Assembly: GCA_031269165.1 (NCBI GenBank)
Contig: JAISZQ010000317.1
Span: 1 to 29,990 of the forward strand
DNA length: 29,990 nt
Reading direction: 5' to 3'
Origin: Spirochaetaceae bacterium
GTDB taxonomy: Bacteria; Spirochaetota; Spirochaetia; Treponematales; Breznakiellaceae
Position 1 is the first letter of the stretch. Every line of letters begins with the position of its first letter. The notes under the pieces were generated by a model. It did not search any database. It was given only the letters and a program-made list of their open reading frames with translations, and had not been told where the DNA came from. Shown in pieces: positions 8,093-15,569 of the stretch. The translations under genes and the position numbers were made by a program.

Positions 8093-8260
8093 AATGGATA
8101 ATGGAAAATGACCTCACGAACTACACGAACGGACACAAACAAATGCGTCATTGCGAGCGGGCGGCAATTTGCCGAGCGAAGCAATCCAGAAGGCAACGCG
8201 CCGCCTCCAAAACACGACATTCTCCATTTTCAATTCTCCATTTTCCATTCGCGCCCCGCG
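8093..8260. repeat. Family D and C repeat patch before the hydratase
   Basis: aatggataatggaaaatg (8093-8110) is followed by a half copy of the gcgtcattgcgag ... gcgaagcaatccag repeat (8145-8189). An inverted D unit (ccattttcaattctccattttcc) then ends at about 8248. No gene is supported. Confidence 0.65.
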
Positions 8261-8266
8261 CGCAAC

Positions 8267-8295
8267 TTGCCCCTCCGTCCAAAACCGGTTACACT
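8267..8295 (+). promoter_or_regulatory. Hydratase promoter, leaderless arrangement
   Basis: TTGCCC (8267-8272), a 17-nt spacer and TACACT (8290-8295), then 6 nt to the ATG at 8302. There is no Shine-Dalgarno (the leader would be ttcccc). The geometry is the same as at clpB and lolA. Confidence 0.5.
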
Positions 8296-8301
8296 TTCCC
8301 C

Positions 8302-10542
8302 ATGGTAACGTTACACCCATCCGGCGTCCTCTACAAAGGGGGCGCGTTGGTCCCGACTGGTCATGGAAGCGAAGCGGGGCGAGAAAAAACCATCACGCAC
8401 CGGATACTCGCCGTCCACAATGCGGGGGACGGGCGGGACCTCCGGCTCACGTTTGACAGCCTCACGAGCCACGACATCACCTATGTGGGGATCGTGCAGA
8501 CGGCGCGGGCAAGCGGTCTCAAGGCGTTTCCCGTGCCCTACGTGCTGACGAATTGCCACAACAGCCTCTGCGCGGTGGGGGGTACGATCAACGAGGACGA
8601 CCATCGTTTCGCGCTCTCGGCGGCGATGAAGTATGGCGGGATTTTCGTGCCGCCCCACCTTGCTGTGATCCACTCGTACAACCGCGAGATGATGGCCGGG
8701 TGCGGGAAGATGATCCTCGGTTCCGACAGCCATACCCGCTACGGGGCACTGGGAACGCTGGCCGTGGGCGAAGGGGGCGGCGAACTTGCCAAGCAGTTGC
8801 TCTCTCGCACCTACGACATCGCCTACCCGGAGGTCGTCGCCGTCGAGCTTGTCGGCGCGCCGCGTAACGGGGTGGGGCCGCACGATGTCGCGCTTGCCAT
8901 TATAAAGGAAGTTTTTGACACGGGGTTTGTGAAGAACAAGGTGATGGAATTCGTGGGGCCGGGCATCGCGTCTCTTCCGCAGGACTTTCGCAACGGGATC
9001 GACGTGATGACGACGGAGACGGCGTGCTGGTCGTCGGTCTGGGAAACCGATGAGACGGTGAAGGACTGGCTTACCGCTGTGGGGAGGGCTGGCGATTTCC
9101 GCGAACTCCGCCCGGAGGAGGGCGCGTACTACGATGCGGGGATAACGGTCGATCTTTCCCGGATTGAGCCTTCGATCGCGCTCCCCTTCCATCCGAGCAA
9201 GGTGCATACGATCCGGGAATTCAAGGCAAACGCCGCCGACATTCTCGCGGAAGTTGACAAAGAAGCGGAGAAACTCTTCGGCAAACCCGGCGCGGCACTG
9301 AACCTGCGCGGCAAGGCGCGGAACGGGGAGGTCTTTGTTGACCAGGCGGTCATCGCGGGGTGTTCAGGCGGTACGCCGCTGAACCTCGCGGCGGCGGCGG
9401 CGATTCTCCGGCAAAAAACCGTGGGGGACAGCGCGAATGCTTTCAGTCTCAGCGTCTATCCCGATTCACAGGCGGTGAACAACCTCATCGTGAAGAACGG
9501 GGTGGCCGCCGCGTTGCTTGACGCGGGGGCGGTGTTGCACAGCGCGTTTTGCGGGCCTTGTTTCGGCGCGGGGGACACGCCGGCAAACGGGTCACTCTCT
9601 ATCCGGCACACCACCCGCAACTTCCCCAACCGCGAAGGAAGCAAGCCCGGCGAAGGACAGTGTGCCGCCGTCGCGCTCGTGGACGCCCGTTCCGTCGCCG
9701 CGACTGCCGCAAACGGCGGGAAACTCACCTCCGCCTTTGAAACCGAAATTGACTATGCCGAACCGGATGTGTCGTTGCTGGTCTCGATGAAAGGACGGTT
9801 GCCCATTGATACGTCGGTCTACCAGAAGCGCGTGTTTAACGGTTGGGGAAGGCCGGACCCCGCCGCCGAACTGGTCTTCGGCCCGAACATCAAAGACTGG
9901 CCCGCGATCCCCGCCCTCCCCGAACACGTACTGGTCAAGGTGGTGAGTTTTATCACCGACGAGGTAACGACAACCGACGAACTCATCCCCTCAGGCGAAA
10001 CCTCCTCGTTCCGCTCGAACCCGCTCCGCCTCGCCGAGTTTACCCTGTCCCGCCGCGATCCGGCCTATGTGCAAAAGGCCAAAGACGTGCTGAACTTAGG
10101 CGAAGCGGACAGGGCGGCACTCATCGAAAAGGCGCGGACCCTCCCCGGTTGCGGCGGCATCAGCGCAACGGACATCGGCATCCAGAGTGCCCTCTATGCG
10201 CGGAAACCCGGAGACGGCTCGGCCCGTGAACAGGCCGCGTCCTGTCAGCGCGTCCTCGGCGGCGGCGCAAACTTCGCGCTCGAATACGCCACCAAACGCT
10301 ACCGTTCCAACCTGATCAACTGGGGCCTCCTCCCTTTCCTCACCGAACGCGAAAGCGACCTTGCCCCCGATACGGTTGTTTTTGTCCCCCACATCAGAAA
10401 GGCTGTCGCCGAACAAACCGGGACGATCAAGGCGTATCGGCTCACGGACAGCGGGGAAATCACCCTCCGCTTGGGCGCGTTGACCGCCACGGAACGCGAC
10501 ATTCTGCTTGCGGGTTGCCTTATCAACTACTACAAGCGTTGA
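8302..10542 (+). CDS. Aconitase-family hydratase (YbhJ-like)
   Basis: A 746-residue 4Fe-4S hydro-lyase of the aconitase superfamily, close in length to E. coli YbhJ (about 753). Cluster ligands are visible as Cys354 (AGCSGGTPLNL), Cys417 and Cys420 (FCGPCFG), with the same 63 and 3 residue spacing as classical aconitase. GSDSHTRYGALGTLAVGEGG (140-159) is the SDSHT substrate/cluster segment, and TTRNFPNREGSKPGEGQ corresponds to the RNF-GR segment. The C-terminal swivel domain runs from about 560 to the end. Substrate is probably citrate/isocitrate or a related tricarboxylate, but YbhJ-type enzymes are poorly characterised, so acnA/acnB is not assigned. The open frame extends upstream to 7978 through repeats. 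I chose 8302 because of the promoter position and the family-like start MVTLHPSGVLYKGGALV. No other TCA-cycle gene is adjacent. Confidence 0.9.
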   Translation: MVTLHPSGVLYKGGALVPTGHGSEAGREKTITHRILAVHNAGDGRDLRLTFDSLTSHDITYVGIVQTARASGLKAFPVPYVLTNCHNSLCAVGGTINEDDHRFALSAAMKYGGIFVPPHLAVIHSYNREMMAGCGKMILGSDSHTRYGALGTLAVGEGGGELAKQLLSRTYDIAYPEVVAVELVGAPRNGVGPHDVALAIIKEVFDTGFVKNKVMEFVGPGIASLPQDFRNGIDVMTTETACWSSVWETDETVKDWLTAVGRAGDFRELRPEEGAYYDAGITVDLSRIEPSIALPFHPSKVHTIREFKANAADILAEVDKEAEKLFGKPGAALNLRGKARNGEVFVDQAVIAGCSGGTPLNLAAAAAILRQKTVGDSANAFSLSVYPDSQAVNNLIVKNGVAAALLDAGAVLHSAFCGPCFGAGDTPANGSLSIRHTTRNFPNREGSKPGEGQCAAVALVDARSVAATAANGGKLTSAFETEIDYAEPDVSLLVSMKGRLPIDTSVYQKRVFNGWGRPDPAAELVFGPNIKDWPAIPALPEHVLVKVVSFITDEVTTTDELIPSGETSSFRSNPLRLAEFTLSRRDPAYVQKAKDVLNLGEADRAALIEKARTLPGCGGISATDIGIQSALYARKPGDGSAREQAASCQRVLGGGANFALEYATKRYRSNLINWGLLPFLTERESDLAPDTVVFVPHIRKAVAEQTGTIKAYRLTDSGEITLRLGALTATERDILLAGCLINYYKR

Positions 10543-10547
10543 GATAA

Positions 10548-10666
10548 GAGTTTGCTCCAAAACCAAGCGAACATCGTTCGCCGCGAACCGTTCACCAGAC
10601 TCCCTCCTCGCCGTGATTCGAGGTCGTTGCGGGGCACTCGTCTGCGGAGCGAGAGGGAAGGCGCCA
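10548..10666 (+). repeat. Degenerate family B element
   Basis: agtttgctccaaaacc, gccgtgattcgaggtcgttgc and gcggagcgagaggg are decayed versions of the B left end, core and right end. It directly precedes a family A copy, as at 23611-24034. Confidence 0.55.
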
Positions 10667-10870
10667 CTGTCAACAACTTAAGCAAAAAGAAAAGAAAGGT
10701 CCGCGAATGGCGCGAATAAATACGAATAATACATACCCATCAGCGCGTATTCGCAACGCCATGTATGGCGCACATTCGCGTACATTCGCGGACAAAAAAA
10801 ATAAAAATCTGCGCTCATCCGTGTGAAAATCCGCGTCAATCCGCGGACAAAATTCTTACGTTGTTGAGAG
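10667..10870. repeat. Family A repeat, long composite copy
   Basis: The left end ctgtcaacaacttaag (10667-10682) is intact; the right end cttacgttgttgagag (10855-10870) has mismatches. The interior combines the aagaaaagaaaggtcc lead seen at 168, the cgcgaatg inverted core, an extra aacgccatgtatggcgcacattcgc segment (about 10758-10783), and the aatccgcgtcaatccgcgg tail of the short copy. It therefore looks like a recombinant of the two cargo types. Confidence 0.75.
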
Positions 10871-10889
10871 GGGAAGGCGTTCCCCTCTC
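10866..10889 (-). terminator. Hairpin just downstream of the permease stop
   Basis: A perfect 10-bp stem (gagaggggaa / ttcccctctc) with a 4-nt loop lies 12 nt past the permease stop on the minus strand. There is no U-tract directly after it, so termination is uncertain. It is formed by the family A end plus flank. Confidence 0.35.
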
Positions 10890-10901
10890 ATCGCGTACCT
10901 C

Positions 10902-12092
10902 TTATCCCGCTTTCTTCCGCTTCTTCGACACCACGTCAAACACGACCGCCGCAAGCAGCACGAGGCCCTTGATGGCGCGTTGCCAGTTTGAATCGATGCC
11001 CATGATCGACATGCCGTTGTTCAACACGCCCATGAAGATAGCGCCGATCACCGCGCCGCTTACCGTGCCCGTGCCGCCGTAAGCCGAGGCGCCGCCGATG
11101 AAGCACGAGGCGATCGCGTCCATCTCATAGTTGGTGCCGGCGGAGGGGGCGGCGGAGTTGAACCGCGCCACGCACATCAGCGCAGCCACGCCTGAGAGGA
11201 AGCCCATGTTCGTGTAGGCAAAGAACAGCATCCGGTTGGTGTTGACACCGCTCATCTTCGCCGCCTTTTCGTTACCGCCCAGCGCGTAGAGATACCTGCC
11301 GGGGACGGTGTTCGAGGTGAAGTAACTGTAGGCCAGCACGATCACCGCGATGATGATCAGCACCGCCGGGACACCCTTGTTCTGGGCAAGCAAAAAGAAC
11401 AGGAGCAACACCACGGCGGATATGACGACCAATTGCGCGATGAACAGCGCCGCCGGACCGGTCTCGTAGCCCTTCTTTTGCTTGGTGATACGGCCCGCCA
11501 CCTGGCTTACGATAAAAATCAGGGTCGCCGCCACACCGACGATGACGGTTACGGCAAAAACGACGTCTTGGCTTCCCGGAATGAAACTCGTGAAGTACCG
11601 GAGGTAGTTTGACGGAAAGGGCGATATGGTGAGCCCGTTCAGCACGATCAGCGCAATCCCCCGCCACAAAAGCATCCCGACGAGCGTAACGATGAACGGC
11701 GGAATCCGCACGTACGCGATCCAGAAGCCCTGCCACGCCCCGATAAGGAGGCCGATGAGAAGGCACAGCGGGATGCTGATGTAAATGCTTACATGCATAG
11801 TGACAATGAGGGTTCCCGCAACCGCGCCGACCAGCGCGACAACGGAGCCTATGGAGAGGTCGATGTTGCCGCCCGTGAGAATACAGAGCAGCATACCGGT
11901 CGCCAGCACCACCACATAGGCGTTCTGGGAAATCAGGTTTGAGATGTTTGCGGGCGCGAAGAGCGACCCTTTGCCCGACATCACAATCAAGACCTGAAAA
12001 AATAACATCACGACGACCAGCGCAAGGAGCATCGTGTTCCGAATGAGCGCGTTCTTGAACGCGCCTTTTTGATTTGTCAGTTGGTTTGCCAT
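10902..12092 (-). CDS. Multiple-monosaccharide ABC transporter permease (MmsB/GguB-like)
   Basis: A 396-residue polytopic membrane protein of the BPD_transp_2 (ribose/xylose/galactose) family. The signature GMLLCILTGGNIDLSIGSVV sits at about 66-85, with IPPFIVTLVGMLLWRGIAL at about 134-152. GASAYGGTGTVSGAVIGAIF, near 330, is the conserved late loop and helix. Hydrophobic segments account for about 10 spans; the tail KKRKKAG is cytoplasmic. It forms the inner-membrane channel for sugars delivered by the binding protein encoded at 14040-15135. Its ATG lies 3 nt after the ATPase stop, with an AAAGG Shine-Dalgarno inside the ATPase end, so the two are co-transcribed. Confidence 0.92.
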   Translation of the reverse strand: MANQLTNQKGAFKNALIRNTMLLALVVVMLFFQVLIVMSGKGSLFAPANISNLISQNAYVVVLATGMLLCILTGGNIDLSIGSVVALVGAVAGTLIVTMHVSIYISIPLCLLIGLLIGAWQGFWIAYVRIPPFIVTLVGMLLWRGIALIVLNGLTISPFPSNYLRYFTSFIPGSQDVVFAVTVIVGVAATLIFIVSQVAGRITKQKKGYETGPAALFIAQLVVISAVVLLLFFLLAQNKGVPAVLIIIAVIVLAYSYFTSNTVPGRYLYALGGNEKAAKMSGVNTNRMLFFAYTNMGFLSGVAALMCVARFNSAAPSAGTNYEMDAIASCFIGGASAYGGTGTVSGAVIGAIFMGVLNNGMSIMGIDSNWQRAIKGLVLLAAVVFDVVSKKRKKAG

Positions 12093-12095
12093 GGT

Positions 12096-13655
12096 TTACC
12101 TTTTCCCTTTCTCCGCTTTTTCAGCATCGCTTTTCTCGGAATCCAAAATCGCCCGCATGATAATTTCCTGCGAAGCGTCTTCCGCCTTCATCTCGGCGAT
12201 GATACGCCCTTCGTTCATCACATAGATCCGGTCGCTCATACCGAGCACTTCGGGCATTTCGGACGAGATAAGGATAACGCTTTTCCCTTCCGCGACAAGG
12301 CTGTTGATGATCGTGTATATCTCGTACTTCGCGCCCACGTCGATACCCCGCGTCGGCTCGTCCAAGATCAATATTTCCGGGTCGGCAAACATCCATTTGC
12401 TCAACAGAACCTTCTGCTGGTTCCCGCCGGAAAGACTTGAGACTTCCTGCAAAACGCCCAAACTCTTTATGTTCAATTTGCCCCGGTAGTCCTCGGACAC
12501 CTTTGTTTCAAGTTCCTTGTCAATGACTTGATGAGCGCTCACCTTGTCCATGCGGGCAAGCGTCGTGTTTCGGGATATGGGGTTTGACAGCACAAGGCCG
12601 TTGCCCTTCCGGTCTTCCGTCACATAGGCCAGCCTGTTTTTGATGGCCTCGCGCACGTTTTTGATCTCCGTCTCGCGCCCATTGATGAACAGTTTCCCGC
12701 TGATATTCACGCCGTAACTTTTGCCAAAGACGCTGAGCAAGAGTTCTGTGCGCCCCGCTCCCATGAGTCCGCTTATCCCGACAACCTCGCCCTTGCGGAC
12801 GTTGAAGTTGATTTTGTTGCAGACGATCCGCCCCTCGTAAAGCGGGTGGTACACCGTCCAGTCCTTCACTTCCAGTGCCACCTCGCCGATTTTCGGCACC
12901 CGTTTCGGGAAGCGGTTCGAGAGACTCCGTCCCACCATCGCGCTTACGATGTCTTCCTCGCGGAAGCCGTTTTGCTTGGCAAGCGTCGTGATGACCTCGC
13001 CGTCCCGAATGACCGTGATGTTGTCGGCAATGGCGGCCACTTCGCCAAGTTTGTGCGAAATCAAGATGGACGTAACGCCCGCCTTTTTGAGTTCCCGCAA
13101 TAAATCCAACAGGTGCGTCGAGTCCGTCTCGTTGAGGCTCGCCGTCGGCTCGTCGAGTATCAGAAGCCGCACGTTTTTTGCCAGCGCCTTGGCGATTTCC
13201 ACGAGTTGCTGCTTGCCCACCCCAATATCCTTTATCAGGGTATGCGAGGATTCGTGGAGCCCGACCTTTTCGAGGAAGCCGTCTGCCTCCTTATATGTCG
13301 CGTCCCAGTTTATCTTGAAAAAATCGCCGCGCTCGTTGCCCAGAAACAGATTTTCGCCTATCGAAAGGTAGGGCACCAGGGCCAGTTCCTGATGAATGAT
13401 GGCGATGCCCTTATGCTCGCTCTGCTTTATCGTCTGAAATTCACATTTCTCGTTGTTGAGGATGATCTCGCCTGAATAGGTGCCCGCCGGATACACGCCG
13501 CTAAGCACATTCATCAGCGTTGACTTTCCCGCCCCATTCTCGCCCACGATGCCGTGAATCTCGCCCTGCCGCACTGCGAAGTTCACGTTCTTCAACGCGG
13601 TCACGCCGGAAAAAGTCTTGGTGATACTCCTCATTTCAAGGATATTCTCCGCCAT
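12096..13655 (-). CDS. Multiple-monosaccharide ABC transporter ATPase (MmsA/GguA-like)
   Basis: A 519-residue tandem-domain sugar-import ATPase. The first nucleotide-binding domain has Walker A GENGAGKST (about 38-46), the degenerate signature IGVGKQQLVEIAKAL and Walker B LLILDEPTASL. The second has GLMGAGRTELLL as a degenerate Walker A, LSGGNQQKVLLSKWM as its signature and ILILDEPTRGIDVG. This duplicated architecture is specific to the RbsA/MglA/XylG/MmsA group; the string GTYSGEIILNN and the partner genes favour MmsA/GguA. The start has an AAAGGA Shine-Dalgarno. A family B repeat and a terminator separate it from the binding-protein gene, so expression of the two parts may be uncoupled. Confidence 0.93.
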   Translation of the reverse strand: MAENILEMRSITKTFSGVTALKNVNFAVRQGEIHGIVGENGAGKSTLMNVLSGVYPAGTYSGEIILNNEKCEFQTIKQSEHKGIAIIHQELALVPYLSIGENLFLGNERGDFFKINWDATYKEADGFLEKVGLHESSHTLIKDIGVGKQQLVEIAKALAKNVRLLILDEPTASLNETDSTHLLDLLRELKKAGVTSILISHKLGEVAAIADNITVIRDGEVITTLAKQNGFREEDIVSAMVGRSLSNRFPKRVPKIGEVALEVKDWTVYHPLYEGRIVCNKINFNVRKGEVVGISGLMGAGRTELLLSVFGKSYGVNISGKLFINGRETEIKNVREAIKNRLAYVTEDRKGNGLVLSNPISRNTTLARMDKVSAHQVIDKELETKVSEDYRGKLNIKSLGVLQEVSSLSGGNQQKVLLSKWMFADPEILILDEPTRGIDVGAKYEIYTIINSLVAEGKSVILISSEMPEVLGMSDRIYVMNEGRIIAEMKAEDASQEIIMRAILDSEKSDAEKAEKGKR

Positions 13656-13719
13656 ATATCGTCCTTTGTCGTTCTTTTTGGTTTGGAACCGTTTTTTTTT
13701 CGAGAATGATTATTTTTCG

Positions 13720-13975
13720 GTTGGTGGGGGAAGCCTCCCCCTCGCTCCACCCGGCACAAACGCTTTAATCGCTTATGCGTTTGTACCGTCTTACGCTACC
13801 CCCTCTGCGGGGACAAAACCATGCAGTGCATGGTTTTGTGGGCGTACCCCAAGCGTCCATGGATGGACGCATTACCGAGTACGCCCCGGCCGGAAATCCG
13901 AAACAGGACGTTGAGGGTTGTAGGCCAGACCCCCGCAACGCCCCGCTGGAATCACGCGGCGCAAGCACGTTACTC
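13720..13975 (-). repeat. Family B element between ATPase and binding-protein genes
   Basis: Reverse-oriented long B copy. It holds gggggaagcctccccc at the left, the nested palindromes caaaaccatgc/gcatggttttg (about 13816-13840) and cgtccat/atggacg (about 13854-13869), and the cggccggaaatccgaaacag segment shared with 23690-23720. It interrupts the transporter cluster. The short ORFs here repeat those at 23.7 kb and 26.6 kb and are not genes. Confidence 0.75.
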
Positions 13976-13993
13976 CCCAAAAATAATCACCGG

Positions 13994-14024
13994 CAAGAAA
14001 AAAGGGCGTTTCAAAAAACGCCCT
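13994..14024 (-). terminator. Rho-independent terminator after the binding-protein gene
   Basis: On the minus strand AGGGCGTTT (14024-14016) pairs with AAACGCCCT (14011-14003) around a 4-nt loop and is followed by TTTTTCTT. It starts 16 nt past the stop. It would end the abundant binding-protein mRNA before the ATPase and permease genes. Confidence 0.8.
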
Positions 14025-14039
14025 CTTCCAAAATCTGCC

Positions 14040-15135
14040 TTACTGAATGTCAGCCGGTTTGTAGTAGCCTGAGTCGATCAACGCCTTCTGAATATCCTTG
14101 GGTTCCACGACGATCGGGTCGCAAAGATAGGACGGGATGACCCCCGTACCGTTGTCATAGGTCTTGCGGTCGTTGATGGGCGGGTTAGAGCCGGTCGCGA
14201 GGGCGTTCACCATCTCGACCACCTTGCCCGCAAGCGTCCGGGTATCCTTGAACACGGACATGGACTGGATGCCGGCGTTCATGTTCTTCACGGAAGGCTT
14301 GTCACAGTCCTGTCCGGTGAGGATCGGGAAGTTGGCATTCGTGTAGCCCGCGTTCACGAGCGCGTTGGTAACGCCGACCGCCGTCGAGTCGTTGGAAGCA
14401 AGTACCGCGTCCAACTTCACGCCGTTCGGCCCGTAACCAACGGAGGTGATGATGTTCTCGTAGCGCCGTTGCGCCTCTTCCGTTGACCAGTTGGGCGTGG
14501 CGGCCTGCGTCCGCGTCGTCTGGCCCGACTTCACCACCAGTTTGCCGCTCTGGATATAGGGCTCCAGAATGGACATGGCCCCGCCAAAGAAGAAGATGAT
14601 GTTGTTGTCGGCGGGGTCGCCGGTAATCAACTCGATGTTGAACGGACCTGCCGCCGTCTTGAGGTTCAGTTTCGACTCGATGTAGGTACCCTGCAAGGTG
14701 CCGACCTTGAAGTTATCGAACGTCGCGTAGTACGTCACCGCGTCGCTGTTCATGATCAGCCGGTCGTAGGCGATAACGGGAATGTTCTTCGCCTTCGCCT
14801 GCTTCAGCACCTCGGTCAGGGACGAACCGTCGATAGCCGCAATAACGAGCACCTTCGCCCCGCCGGTGATCATGTTTTCAAGCTGCGCCACCTGGGTCGG
14901 AATGTCGTTGTCGCCCGCATACTGCAAGTCAACCTGATACCCCGCCGCCTCAAGTTGCGCCTTCATGTTCGCGCCGTCCTGATTCCACCGTTGAAGACTC
15001 TGCGTGGGCATCGAGACGCCAATTTTGGTCTTCCCGCCCCCGCTACTCTTCTGCCCGCCTGAAAAAAGGGCCTCCCCCCCCCCCTAGAACGAGCAACACC
15101 ACTACCGCTAATGAAAAAAACTTTGAAAATTTCAC
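14040..15135 (-). CDS. Sugar-binding protein (ChvE/MmsE-like), frameshifted at poly-G
   Basis: Periplasmic binding protein of the Peripla_BP_4 family for the adjacent importer. KTKIGVSMPTQSLQRWNQDG is the ChvE-type start of the mature protein. VIAAIDGSSL, PVIAYDRLI and VLASNDSTAVGV line the hinge and sugar site. Translation should begin at GTG 15135 (MKFSKFFSLAVVVLLVL), 8 nt after an AAGGAG Shine-Dalgarno, giving a signal peptide that ends near ALFSGGQKSSG. As sequenced, the 11-base G run (15084-15074 on the minus strand) shifts frame and reaches TAG 14 codons later. With 10 Gs the frame is continuous (364 aa). The downstream frame has its first ATG at 15011, which would lack a signal peptide. 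No lipobox Cys is visible. Sequencing error, pseudogene and phase variation are all possible. Confidence 0.88.
15074..15084 (-). repeat. G11 homopolymer tract in the signal-peptide coding region
   Basis: Eleven consecutive C on the plus strand (G on the coding strand) lie between codon 17 and the ALFSGG segment. It is the longest G/C run noticed in the window. A change of one base switches the gene between full-length and truncated product. Confidence 0.85.
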
Positions 15136-15163
15136 TTTCTTCACTCCTTAAAATATAAGATGA

Positions 15164-15178
15164 CATGATACTATCATG
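15164..15178. promoter_or_regulatory. 15-bp palindrome overlapping the -10 (operator candidate)
   Basis: catgata-c-tatcatg is a perfect inverted repeat with a single central base. It covers the -10 of the binding-protein promoter. A repressor bound here would block transcription; no regulator gene lies nearby. Confidence 0.45.
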
Positions 15179-15196
15179 CCCAAATTTTTTTGTCAA
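15168..15196 (-). promoter_or_regulatory. Binding-protein gene promoter
   Basis: On the minus strand TTGACA (15196-15191), 17 nt and TAGTAT (15173-15168). A leader of about 26 nt with AAGGAG precedes the GTG. A series of A/T tracts upstream (15206-15264) at roughly helical spacing could serve as an UP element or bend. Confidence 0.75.
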
Positions 15197-15473
15197 GAGA
15201 CTTTGAAAAAATTGCACAAAAAAACTGAAAGTTTTTTTCAATTGGATGGATTTTTTGTTTTTTTATGGGGGTGGGAAGGAAAGAGAAAGAATGATGGAAT
15301 AATCTGAGAATCGAAAATGCCTCCAATTGAGAGATGGCGCGTTCCTCATTACGCGGATTTTTCGTATCTAAAACCAGTTTAACCCGTGACGCCATTTGGC
15401 GCGTCGCCGTCAGGCGCAATCTGGGGACAAATATGCTTAACTTGTTGTTCAGGATTTTGAAACAGGCGCGCTC
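15197..15473. other. Divergent intergenic spacer
   Basis: 15197-15265 is an A/T-tract-rich segment belonging to the binding-protein promoter. 15300-15430 has no gene I recognise; it includes a small inverted pair (gacgccatttggcgcgtc). A decayed family A end (cttaacttgttgttcagg, 15436-15453) and a family B end (attttgaaacaggc) close the spacer. Confidence 0.5.
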
Positions 15474-15502
15474 TTGACAAGTTAAAAAACACCTTCTACG
15501 AT
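15474..15502 (+). promoter_or_regulatory. GH42 gene promoter
   Basis: TTGACA (15474-15479), 17 nt and TACGAT (15497-15502). Transcription would start near 15509, giving a leader of about 60 nt with AAGGGAA ahead of the ATG at 15570. Confidence 0.65.
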
Positions 15503-15569
15503 ATATATGTGGTCTCAAGTTCACAAGAACGTGAGTGCATATAAAATTCTGTTTTTAAGGGAACCATTT

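Noticed and set aside
7978..8301. N-terminal extension of the hydratase by 108 codons
   Set aside because: It runs through family B, C and D repeats with no ribosome site; the promoter and homology start agree on 8302.
13775..14140. Small ORFs in the spacer between the sugar ATPase and the binding-protein gene
   Set aside because: They are family B repeat sequence read in frame; the same peptides appear at 23.7 and 26.6 kb, where they are also intergenic.
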